NCBI GenBank assembly: GCA_020698575.1
Contig: CM036252.1
Coordinates: forward strand, 416,575-480,574
Length of the DNA stretch: 64,000 bases
Source of the DNA: Bostrychus sinensis
Lineage: Eukaryota; Chordata; Actinopteri; Gobiiformes; Eleotridae
Direction: 5' to 3'
Shown here: positions 1 to 12,000 of the stretch, one piece after another
Layout of the letters: each line of letters begins with the position of its first letter
Position numbering within the stretch: position 1 is the first letter of the stretch
The notes under the pieces: model-generated
What the model saw: the letters and a program-made list of their open reading frames with translations, nothing else
What the model was told of the DNA's origin: nothing
The model's database searches: none
Made by a program: the position numbers and the translations under genes

Positions 1-352
1 GACCTGGTTTAGTCCTGGTTTAGTCCTGGTTTAGACCTGGTTTAGTCCTGGTTTAGTCCTGGTTTAGTCCTGGTTTAGACCTGGTTCAGACCTGGTTTAG
101 TCCTGGTTTAGTCCTGGTTTAGTCCTGGTTTAGTCCTGGTTTAGTCCTGGTTTAGTCCTGGTTTAGTCCTGGTTTAGAACTGGCTTAGACCTGGTTTAGT
201 CCTGGTTTAGTCCTGGTTTAGACCTGGTTTAGTCCTGGTTTAATCCTGGTTTAGACCTGGTTTAGAACTGGCTTAGACCTGGTTTAGTCCTGGTTTAGTC
301 CTGGTTTAGACCTGGTTTAGTCCTGGTTTAGTCCTGGTTTAGACCTGGTTTA
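1..352. repeat. 11-bp minisatellite (CCTGGTTTAG family), array 1
   Basis: About 32 tandem copies of an 11-bp unit alternating TCCTGGTTTAG and ACCTGGTTTAG. The same unit recurs at 2876-3024, 24860-25079, 38187-38928 and 41528-41586, always near the receptor copies. The array starts at the window edge, so its true length is unknown. Confidence 0.97.
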
Positions 353-394
353 AGTCCAGGTTTATGGAAATGTTTGCTGCTAATGTCTCAGTCA

Positions 395-1725
395 GAGAGA
401 GGACAGAGGAGACAGGAGAGAGGAGACAGGAGAGAGGACAGAGGAGACAGGAGAGAGGACAGAGGAGACAGGAGAGAGGACAGAGGAGACAGGAGAGAGG
501 ACAGAGGAGACAGGAGAGAGGGCAGAGGAGACAGGAGAGAGGGCAGAGGAGACAGGAGAGAGGAGACAGGAGAGAGGACAGAGGAGACAGGAGAGAGGGC
601 AGAGGAGACAGGAGAGAGGACAGAGGAGACAGGAGAGAGGACAGAGGAGACAGGAGAGAGGACAGAGGAGACAGGAGAGAGGGCAGAGGAGACAGGAGAG
701 AGGACAGAGGAGACAGGAGAGAGGAGACAGGAGAGAGGACAGAGGAGACAGGAGAGAGGACAGAGGAGACAGGAGAGAGGACAGAGGAGACAGGAGAGAG
801 GACAGAGGAGACAGGAGAGAGGGCAGAGGAGACAGGAGAGAGGACAGAGGAGACAGGAGAGAGGACAGAGGAGACAGGAGAGAGGAGACAGGAGAGAGGA
901 CAGAGGAGACAGGAGAGAGGGCAGAGGAGACAGGAGAGAGGACAGAGGAGACAGGAGAGAGGACAGAGGAGACAGGAGAGAGGACAGAGGAGACAGGAGA
1001 GAGGGCAGAGGAGACAGGAGAGAGGACAGAGGAGACAGGAGAGAGGACAGAGGAGACAGGAGAGAGGACAGAGGAGACAGGAGAGAGGACAGAGGAGACA
1101 GGAGAGAGGGCAGAGGAGACAGGAGAGAGGACAGAGGAGACAGGAGAGAGGACAGAGGAGACAGGAGAGAGGACAGAGGAGACAGGAGAGAGGACAGAGG
1201 AGACAGGAGAGAGGACAGAGGAGACAGGAGAGAGGACAGAGGAGACAGGAGAGAGGACAGAGGAGACAGGAGAGAGGACAGAGGAGACAAGAGAGAGGAC
1301 AGAGGAGACAGGAGAGAGGACAGAGGAGACAGGAGAGAGGACAGAGGAGACAGGAGAGAGGACAGAGGAGACAGGAGAGAGGGCAGAGGAGACAGGAGAG
1401 AGGACAGAGGAGACAGGAGAGAGGACAGAGGAGACAGGAGAGAGGACAGAGGAGACAGGAGAGAGGACAGAGGAGACAGGAGAGAGGGCAGAGGAGACAG
1501 GAGAGAGGACAGAGGAGACAGGAGAGAGGACAGAGGAGACAGGAGAGAGGACAGAGGAGACAGGAGAGAGGACAGAGGAGACAGGAGAGAGGACAGAGGA
1601 GACAGGAGAGAGGACAGAGGAGACAGGAGAGAGGACAGAGGAGACAAGAGAGAGGACAGAGGAGACAGGAGAGAGGACAGAGGAGACAGGAGAGAGGACA
1701 GAGGAGACAGGAGAGAGGACAGAGG
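395..1725. repeat. 21-bp purine-rich minisatellite
   Basis: About 60 copies of a 21-bp unit containing GAGAGGACAGAGGAGACAGG, almost entirely purine on the + strand, with some units shortened. It sits inside sequence that is contiguous in copy B: the flank ending in ATGTCTCAGTC at about 390 matches about 40,600, where no array exists. The array and about 240 bp after it are therefore a copy-A insertion or expansion. Because 21 is divisible by three it creates long open frames on both strands; I see no sign that these are genes. Confidence 0.97.
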
Positions 1726-2208
1726 TGGTTGTGTTTGGACAGTGTCAGTGTTGTGTTGTTTTTCTGCTGTAATCCAGTGGAACTGTGCAGATTGTGTGTG
1801 TTGTGTTTTTAGCTCCTGCAGTGTGACATTAACCTGAGGCAATGCTCTGAGTTTGTGTTTTTATTTTCCATTTAAATGTATTTGTGTGAAATAAAAATAT
1901 ATTTTCATCATTTACATCTGTTTTATGTCAAGACCTGACTGCATAACCTGGCAAAAGCCAGATTTATATAACATTAGCAAAGAGTTGCTCCTGTTATCTC
2001 AGTCTGGAACAGCTCCTGTTGAAAACGTTTGTGAAGGGGCGGGACTTTCAGTGGGATACTGGGAGGTGATTGGATAAAGCTCCCGCTTTGTCACTAAACA
2101 ACAAACCACTGTGACAGTAAAACAACACAATAACAATGTTATTAGAAGAATTTTTGTAAATGTAGAGCAGTATGACTTAGGTTTTTCTGCGTCCCCATGT
2201 TAACAAAT
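1726..2208. other. Unique 5' flank of receptor copy A
   Basis: Single-copy-looking AT-rich sequence. From about 1966 it matches copy B from about 40,614 at near identity. It contains the GC-box and CCAAT-like pair listed separately. No coding exon is recognised. Confidence 0.6.
2036..2073 (+). promoter_or_regulatory. Possible GC box plus inverted CCAAT box
   Basis: GGGGCGGGAC at 2036-2045 is followed by ATTGG (inverted CCAAT) at 2069-2073. Both are kept in copy B (40679-40688 and 40712-40716). The pair is about 1 kb upstream of the receptor start codon, so it could be a distal promoter, an upstream non-coding exon promoter, or chance. The copies are too similar for conservation to count as functional evidence. 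Confidence 0.3.
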
Positions 2209-2296
2209 ATCACTCCATCGAGTGTGACTGAAACAATAATGCACCAAACTGTAAAGCAACACTGAGCGTCTAGAAAAGTGCTGTATAAAACTAATG

Positions 2297-2345
<49 letters not shown>

Positions 2346-2358
2346 TTATTATTATTAA
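2209..2358 (+). repeat. Truncated SINE tail plus (TTA)n microsatellite
   Basis: The stretch ending in a GTGCTGTATAAAACTAATGCA-like tail followed by (TTA)n resembles the 3' part of the tRNA-derived SINE seen whole at 40021-40296; the tRNA-related head is missing. The same truncated piece lies at 40858-41009 in copy B. Confidence 0.6.
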
Positions 2359-2544
2359 AAGTGTTTGTCGCCTCAGGTCCAGACACAAACAGATCAGTGA
2401 GAGCAGGACAAGAAGGATTTCATGAATTTGTGAACTCACAAATTTCACGACAATCCAGCCTCTGTGCAAGGTTAGCAACTACAACTACTGTAGTTTACAG
2501 AGTAATAAACCTTTACCCATGTGTGCTCCTGCACCGACCGCAGC

Positions 2545-2675
2545 AGCTCTGACTGAGAGGGACGTCTGAGGACAGGGGACGTCCCGGGACAGTTTAGTTT
2601 GGGCCTGTTCCTGTAAAGCCCTCTGAGGAAACTGTTGTTGTGATATTGATCTAATGAAATAAAATTCAGCTGAAC
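2545..2675 (+). repeat. Interspersed repeat tail
   Basis: TGTAAAGCCCTCTGAGGAAA followed by TTGTGATATTGATCTAATGAAATAAAATTCAG resembles the common 3' tail of fish interspersed repeats (a 'tgtaaagc...aataaaattga' ending). Related tails occur at 36290-36487 and in copy B at 41197-41327. The family was not identified. Confidence 0.45.
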
Positions 2676-2828
2676 TCTGGTCCATGGTGAGACAAAAGTG
2701 TTGTCCTTTACCCCCTCCCCTGCTACAACAGTCAGATTAGTTTACTGAGCTGAGTTTGACACCGCAGAGTTTCACAGCCGCCATGGTCACACCTCTATTT
2801 CTGTACATTACAGAGTTTTTATCAACGG

Positions 2829-2838
2829 TCACTTCCTC
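2829..2838 (-). promoter_or_regulatory. Candidate PU.1/Ets site upstream of exon 1
   Basis: The minus strand reads GAGGAAGTGA, a close match to the PU.1 core GAGGAAGT used by many myeloid and B-cell promoters. It lies about 220 bp upstream of the receptor start codon and is conserved in copy B (41481-41490). A role is inferred only from the motif and the leukocyte-receptor context; there is no TATA box nearby. Confidence 0.35.
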
Positions 2839-2875
2839 ATTTCTCACTCTGCTGCGGATACTTCAGACTGTCACA

Positions 2876-3024
2876 GACCTGGTTTAGTCCTGGTTTAGTC
2901 CTGGTTTAGTCCTGTTTTAGTCCTGGTTTAGTCCTGGTTTAGTCCTGGTTTAGTCCTGGTTTAGACCTGGTTTAGTCCTGGTTTAGACCTGGTTTAGTCC
3001 TGGTTTAGTCCTGGTTTAGTCCTG
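2876..3024. repeat. 11-bp minisatellite, array 2 (5' of exon 1)
   Basis: About 13 copies of the CCTGGTTTAG unit end about 30 bp upstream of the receptor start codon, so the array probably lies in the 5' UTR or core promoter. Copy B keeps only about 5 units here (41528-41586), so its length differs between paralogues. Confidence 0.9.
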
Positions 3025-3054
3025 ATCAGAGTCTCTTCTGTGGACCCAGTGAAG

Positions 3055-3073
3055 ATGAAGATGTTTCTTCTAT
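3055..3073 (+). CDS. Receptor copy A, coding exon 1 (signal peptide start)
   Basis: ATG AAG ATG TTT CTT CTA T is followed by the donor GTGAGT, giving MKMFLL plus the first base of a Cys codon. Spliced to exon 2 it encodes MKMFLLCLSLLPLTVSA, a convincing signal peptide. Copy B has the same exon with M3T. Confidence 0.8.
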
Positions 3074-6000
3074 GTGAGTAAAACTTTTGTCAAATGCTAA
3101 CGTTTTTAGCATAAGTCTATGAGATTTTGCATGGTGCTCTTTAGCCTGATGCTAGTGTCAGACGGAGAACAGTGAGGTGACTTTGGAGCAGGCCTCACCC
3201 TGAGGTCAGAGGTCACTTGTTGTCCTGTGATTATCAGTTCAATAAGAACAAAACGTTTGTGCTTCTGTCACATGACAGTGGGCCTCATTCCAGAAAGTTG
3301 TGTTCAGAAGCAGAGGAGCTGTTGTAGAGCCGTGGGCTACAGTTCAGGAGTAATGTAGTCGTGTAAACAGAGGCTGCTCACAGCTCACAGTCTGACGTCT
3401 GTTTCAGGATTAAACCTGAGCCTCATTTAGAAAAGGCTGCGTACACTGAGGAAGGGCGGGGCCAACAAAAATACTCATTTATAAAATCCTGCACACACCT
3501 CCAGCAATTTCTCTGTTAACAAACCCACCTGGGGTAGAAACATGCGCATGTAAACCCACCTCAGGCCACGCCCTCTCCACGCCTCAGGCCACGCCCTCTC
3601 CGTGCCTCAGGCCACGCCCTCTCCGCGCCTCAGGCCACGTCCTCTCCGCGCCTCAGGCCACGCCCTCTCCGCGCCTCAGGCCACGCCCTCTCCGTACCTC
3701 AGGCCACGCCCTCTCCGCTCCTCAGGCCACGTCCTCTCCGCGCCTCAGGCCACGCCCTCTCCGCGCATCAAGCCACGCCCTCTCCGCGCCTCAGGCCACG
3801 CCCTCTCCGCGCCTGGTATCCACCAAAGACAGACAAAGTGACTTATGAATGAGATTGTCCTGAACATGAGACGCTACACACACACACACCTCTCACTGAC
3901 CCCTCCCTTTATACACACACCACTCTGACTGACCCCTTCCTTTACACACACACCACTCTCACTGACCCCTCCCTTTATACACACACCACTCTGACTGACC
4001 CCTCCCTTTACACACACACCACTCTGACTGACCCCTCCCTTTACACACACACCACTCTCACTGACCCCTCCCTTTACACACACACCTCTCTCACTGATCC
4101 CTCCCTTTATACAAACACCACTCTGACTGACCCCTTCCTTTACACACAAACCACTCTCACTGACCCCTCCCTTTACACACACACCTCTCACTGACCCCTC
4201 CCTTTATACACACACCACTCTGACTGACCCCTCCCTTTACACACACACACCACTCTGACTGAGCCCTCCCTTTACACACACACACCACTCTGACTGACCC
4301 CTTCCTTTACACACAAACCACTCTCACTGACCCCTCCCTTTACACACACACCACTCTCACTGACCCCTCCCTTCACACACACACCACTCGCACTGACCCC
4401 TCCCTTTACACACACACCACTCTCACTGACCCCTCCCTTCATACACACACCACTCTCACTAACCCCTCCCTTTATACACACACCACTCTGACTGACCCCT
4501 CTCTTTACACACACACACACCACTCTCACTGACCCTTCCCTTTACACACACACACCACTCTCACTGACCCCTCCCTTTACACACAGACCACTCTCACTTG
4601 CCCCTCCCTTTATACACACACCACTCTCACTGACCCCTCCCTTTACACACACACCACTCTCACTGACCCCTTCCTTTACACGCACACCACTCTCACTGAC
4701 CCCTCCCTTTACACACACCACTCTGACTGACCCCTCCCTTTACACACACACCACTCTCACTGACCCCTTCCTTTACACACACACCACTCTCACTGACCCC
4801 TCCCTTTACACACACCACTCTGACTGACCCCTCCCTTTACACACACACCACTCTCACTGACCCCTCCTTTTATACACACACCACTCTGACTGACCCCTCC
4901 CTTTACACACACACCACTCTGACTGACCCCTCTCTTTACACACACACCACTCTGACTGACCCCTCTCTTTACACACACACCACTCTCACTGACCCCTCCC
5001 TTTACACACACACCACTCTCACTGACCTCTCCCTTTACACACACACCACTCTCACTGACCCCTTCCTTTACACACACACCACTCTCACTGACCCCTCCCT
5101 TTACACACACCACTCTGACTGACCCCTCTCTTTACAGACACACCACTCTCACTGACCCCTCCTTTTATACACACACCACTCTGACTGACCCCTCCCTTTA
5201 CACACACACCACTCTCACTGACCCCTCCCTTTATACACACACCACTCTGACTGACCCCTCTCTTTACACACACACCACTCTCACTGACCCCTCCCTTTAC
5301 ACACACACCACTCTCACTGACCCCTCCCTTTACACACACACCACTCTGACTGACCCCTCCCTTTATACACACACCACTCTGACTGACCCCTCCCTTTACA
5401 CACACACCACTCTCACTGACCCCTCCCTTTATACACACACCACTCTGACTGACCCCTCCCTTTACACACACACCACTCTGACTGACCCCTCCCTTTATAC
5501 ACACACCACTCTGACTGACCACTCCCTTTACACACACACCACTCTGACTGACCCCTCCCTTTACACACACACCACTCTCACTGACCCCTCCCTTTACACA
5601 CACACCTCTCTCACTGACCCCTCCCTTTATACAAACACCACTCTGACTGACCCCTTCCTTTACACACAAACCACTCTCACTGACCCCTCCCTTTATACAC
5701 ACACCACTCTGACTGACCCCTCCCTTTACACACACACCACTCTCACTGACCCCTCCCTTTATACACACACCACTCTGACTGACCCCTCCCTTTACACACA
5801 CACCACTCTGACTGACCCCTCCCTTTACACACACACCACTCTCACTGACCCCTCCCTTTACACACACACCTCTCTCACTGACCCCTCCCTTTATACAAAC
5901 ACCACTCTGACTGACCCCTTCCTTTACACACAAACCACTCTCACTGACCCCTCCCTTTATACACACACCATTCTAACTGACCCCTCCCTTTACACACACA

Positions 6001-9000
6001 CACCACTCTGACTGACCCCTCCCTTTACACACACACCACTCTCACTGACCCCTCCATTTATACACAAACCACTCTGACTGACCACTCCCTTTACACACAC
6101 ACCACTCACACTGACCCCTCCCTTTATACAAACACCACTCTGACTGACCCCTCCCTTTACACACACACCACTCTGACTGACCCCTCCCTTTACACACACA
6201 CCACTCTCACTGACCCCTCCCTTTAAAAATAAAACAAAGGCAGTTTAACTCCCAAAATTATTATTATTGTGATGCCCAAAGCAAACCAAATACGACCTGA
6301 CCAAGAACTGCTTACAGGTCTTTTAATGCATGTTAGATCTCACTGACCCCTCCCTTTATACACATACCACTCTCACTGACCCCTCCCTTTACACACACGC
6401 CACTTTCACTGACCCCTCCCTTTACACACACACCACTCTCACTGACCCCTTCCTTTACACACACACCACTCTCACTGACCCCTCCCTTTACACACACGCC
6501 ACTCTCACTGACCCCTCCCTTTACACACACACAACTCTTACTGACCCCTCCCTTTACACAAACACCTCTCTCTCTGCCCCCTCCATTTACACACACACCA
6601 CTCTCACTGACCCCTCCCTTTACACACACACCACTCTCACTGACCCCTCCCTTCATTCACACACCACTCTCACTAACCCTTCCCTTTATACACACACCAC
6701 TCTGACTGAACCCTCTCTTTACACACACACACCACTCTCACTGACCCTTCCCTTTACACACACACACCACTCTCACTGACCCCTCCCTTTACACACACAC
6801 ACCACTCTCACTGACCCCTCCCTTTACACACAGACCACTCTCACTTGCTCCTCCCTTTATACACACACCACTCTCACTGACCCCTCCCTTTACACACACA
6901 CCACTCTCACTGACCCCTTCCTTTACACACACACCACTCTGACTGACCCCTCCCTTTACACACACCACTCTGACTGACCCCTCCCTTTACACACACACCA
7001 CTCTCACTGACCCCTTCCTTTACACACACACCACTCTCACTGACCCCTCCCTTTACACACACCACTCTGGCTGACCCCTCCCTTTACACACACACCACTC
7101 TCACTGACCCCTCCCTTTATACACACACCACTCTGACTGACCCCTCCCTTTACACACACACCACTCTGACTGACCCCTCTCTTTACACACACCACTCTCA
7201 CTGACCCCTCCCTTTATACACACACCACTCTGACTGACCCCTCTCTTTACACACACACCACTCTCACTGACCCCTCCCTTTACACACACACCACTCTCAC
7301 TGACCCCTCCCTTTACACACACACCACTCTCACTGATCCCTTTCCTTACATACACACCAATCTGACTGACCCCTCCTTTTATACACACACCACTCTGACT
7401 GACCCCTCCCTTTATACACACACCACTCTGACTGACCCTTCCCTTTACACACACACCACTCTCACTGACCCCTCCTTTTATACACACACCAATCTGACTG
7501 ACCCCTCCCTTTACACACACCACTCTCACTGACCTCTCCCTTTATACACACACCACTCTGACTGACCCCTCTCTTTACACACACACACCACTCTCACTGA
7601 CCCCTCCCTTTATACACACACCACTCTGACTGACCCCTCCCTTTACACACACACCACTCTCACTGACCCCTCCCTTTACACACAGACCACTCTCACTTGC
7701 TCCTCCCTTTATACACACACCACTCTCACTGACCCCTCCCTTTACACACACACCACTCTCACTGACCCCTTCCTTTACACACACACCACTCTCACTGACC
7801 CCTCCCTATACACACACCACTCTGACTGACCCCTCCCTTTACACACACACCACTCTCACTGACCCCTTCCTTTACACACACACCACTCTCACTGACCCCT
7901 TCCTTTATACACACCACTCTGACTGACCCCTCCCTTTACACACACACCACTCTCACTGACCCCTCCCTTTATACACACACCACTCTGACTGACCCCTCCC
8001 TTTACACACACACCACCCAGACTGACCCCTCCCTTTATACACACACCACTCTGACCGACCCCTCCCTTTACACACACACCACTCTCACTGACCCCTCTCT
8101 TTATACACACACCACTCTCACTGACCCCTCCCTTTACACACACACCACTCTCACTGACCCCTCCCTTTATACACACACCACTCTCACTGACCCCTCCCTT
8201 TACACACACACCACTCTCACTGACCCCTCCCTTTACACACACACCACTCTGACTGACCCCTCCCTTTACACACACACCACTCTCACTGACCCCTCCCTTT
8301 ACACACACACCACTCTCACTGACCCCTTCCTTTACAAACACACCACTCTCACTGACCCCTCCCTTTACACACACCACTCTGACTGACCCCTCCCTTTATA
8401 CACACACCACTCTGACTGACCCCTCCCTTTACACACACACCACTCTCACTGACCCCTTCCTTTACACACACACCACTCTCACTGACCCCTCCCTTTACAC
8501 ACACCACTCTCACTGACCCCTCCCTTTACACACACACCACTCTCACTGACCCCTCCCTTTATACACACACCACTCTCACTAACCCCTCCCTATATACACA
8601 CACCACTCTGACTGACCCCTCTCTTTACACACACACCACTCTCACTGACCCTTCCCTTTACACACACACACCACTCTGACTGACCCCTCCCTTTACACAC
8701 ACACCACTCTCACTGACCCCTCCTTTTATACACACATCACTCTGACTGACCCCTCTCTTTACACACACACACCACTCTCACTGACCCCTCCCTTTACACA
8801 AACACCACTCTCACTGACCCCTCCCTTTATACACACACCACTCTGACTGACCCCTCCCTTTACACACACACCACTCTCACTGACCCCTCCCTTTATACAC
8901 ACACCACTCTGACTGACCCCTCCCTTTACACACACACCACTCTCACTGACCCCTCTCTTTATACACACACCACTCTCACTGACCCCTCCCTTTACACACA

Positions 9001-12000
9001 CACCACTCTCACTGACCCCTCCCTTTATACACACACCACTCTCACTGACCCCTCCCTTTACACACACACCACTCTCACTGACCCCTCCCTTTACACACAC
9101 ACCACTCTGACTGACCCCTCCCTTTACACACACACCACTCTGACTGACCCCTCCCTTTACACACACACCACTCTCACTGACCCCTTCCTTTACAAACACA
9201 CCACTTTCACTGACCCCTCCCTTTACACACACCACTCTGACTGACCCCTCCCTTTATACACACACCACTCTGACTGACCCCTCCCTTTACACACACACCA
9301 CTCTGACTGACCCCTTCCTTTACACACACACCACTCTCACTGACCCCTCCCTTTACACACACCACTCTCACTGACCCCTCCCTTTACACACACACCACTC
9401 TCACTGACCCCTCCCTTTATACACACACCACTCTGACTGACCCCTCCCTTTACTCACACACCACTCTCACTGACCCTTCCCTTTACACACACACCACTCT
9501 CACTGACCCCTCCCTTTACACACACCACTCTCACTGACCCCTCCCTTTACACACACACCACTCTCACTGACCCCTCCCTTTATACACACACCACTCTGAC
9601 TGACCCCTCCCTTTACACACACACCACTCTCACTGACCCCTTCCTTTACACACACCACTCTCACTGACCCCTCCCTTTACACACACACCACTCTCACTGA
9701 CCCCTCCCTTTATACACACACCACTCTGACTGACCCCTCTCTTTACACACACACCACTCTCACTGACCCTTCCCTTTACACACACACACCACTCTGACTG
9801 ACCCCTCCCTTTACACACACACCACTCTCACTGACCCCTCCTTTTATACACACATCACTCTGACTGACCCCTCTCTTTACACACACACACCACTCTCACT
9901 GACCCCTCCCTTTTACACAAACACCACTCTCACTGACCCCTCCCTTTATACACACACCACTCTGACTGACCCCTCCCTTTACACACACACCACTCTCACT
10001 GACCCCTCCCTTTATACACACACCACTCTGACTGACCCCTCCCCTTACACACACACCACCCAGACTGACCCCTCCCTTTATACACACACCACTCTGACCG
10101 ACCCCTCCCTTTACACACACACCACTCTCACTGACCCCTCTCTTTATACACATACCACTTTGACTGACCCCTCCCTTTACACACACACCACTCTCACTGA
10201 CCCCTCCCTTTATACACACACCACTCTCACTGACCCCTCCCTTTACACACACACCACTCTCACTGACCCCTCCCTTTATACACACACCACTCTGACTGAC
10301 CCCTCCCTTTACACACACACCACTCTCACTGACCCCTCTCTTTATACACACACCACTCTCACTGACCCCTCCCTTTACACACACACCACTCTCACTGACC
10401 CCTCCCTTTATACACACACCACTCTCACTGACCCCTCCCTTTACACACACACCACTCTCACTGACCCCTCCCTTTACACACACACCACTTTGACTGACCC
10501 CTCCCTTTACACACACACCACTCTCACTGACCCCTCCCTTTACACACACACCACTCTCACTGACCCCTTCCTTTACAAACACACCACTTTCACTGACCCC
10601 TCCCTTTACACACACCACTCTGACTGACCCCTCCCTTTATACACACACCACTCTGACTGACCCCTCCCTTTACACACACACCACTCTGACTGACCCCTTC
10701 CTTTACACACACACCACTCTCACTGACCCCTCCCTTTACACACACCACTCTCACTGACCCCTCCCTTTACACACACACCACTCTCACTGACCCCTCCCTT
10801 TATACACACACCACTCTGACTGACCCCTCCCTTTACACACACACCACTCTCACTGACCCTTCCCTTTACACACACACACCACTCTCACTGACCCCTCCCT
10901 TTATACACACACCACTCTGACTGACCCCTCTCTTTACACACACACCACTCTCACTGACCCTTCTCTTTATACACACACCACTCTGACTGACCCCTCCCTT
11001 TATACACACACCACTCTCACTGACCCCTCCCTTTACACACACACCACTCTCACTGACCCCTCCCTTTACACACACACCACTCTGACTGACCCCTCCCTTT
11101 ACACACACACCACTCTGACTGACCCCTCCCTTTACACACACACCACTCTCACTGACCCCTTCCTTTACAAACACACCACTTTCACTGACCCCTCCCTTTA
11201 CACACACCACTCTGACTGACCCCTCCCTTTATACACACACCACTCTGACTGACCCCTCCCTTTACACACACACCACTCTGACTGACCCCTTCCTTTACAC
11301 ACACACCACTCTCACTGACCCCTCCCTTTACACACACCACTCTCACTGACCCCTCCCTTTACACACACACCACTCTCACTGACCCCTCCCTTTATACACA
11401 CACCACTCTGACTGACCCCTCCCTTTACTCACACACCACTCTCACTGACCCTTCCCTTTACACACACACCACTCTCACTGACCCCTCCCTTTACACACAC
11501 CACTCTCACTGACCCCTCCCTTTACACACACACCACTCTCACTGACCCCTCCCTTTATACACACACCACTCTGACTGACCCCTCCCTTTACACACACACC
11601 ACTCTCACTGACCCCTTCCTTTACACACACCACTCTCACTGACCCCTCCCTTTACACACACACCACTCTCACTGACCCCTCCCTTTATACACACACCACT
11701 CTGACTGACCCCTCTCTTTACACACACACCACTCTCACTGACCCTTCCCTTTACACACACACACCACTCTGACTGACCCCTCCCTTTACACACACACCAC
11801 TCTCACTGACCCCTCCTTTTATACACACATCACTCTGACTGACCCCTCTCTTTACACACACACACCACTCTCACTGACCCCTCCCTTTTACACAAACACC
11901 ACTCTCACTGACCCCTCCCTTTATACACACACCACTCTGACTGACCCCTCCCTTTACACACACACCACTCTCACTGACCCCTCCCTTTATACACACACCA

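Noticed and set aside
364..1842. About 480-codon frames in the 21-bp array on both strands
   Set aside because: Low-complexity purine repeat open in three frames at once and missing from the duplicate copy.
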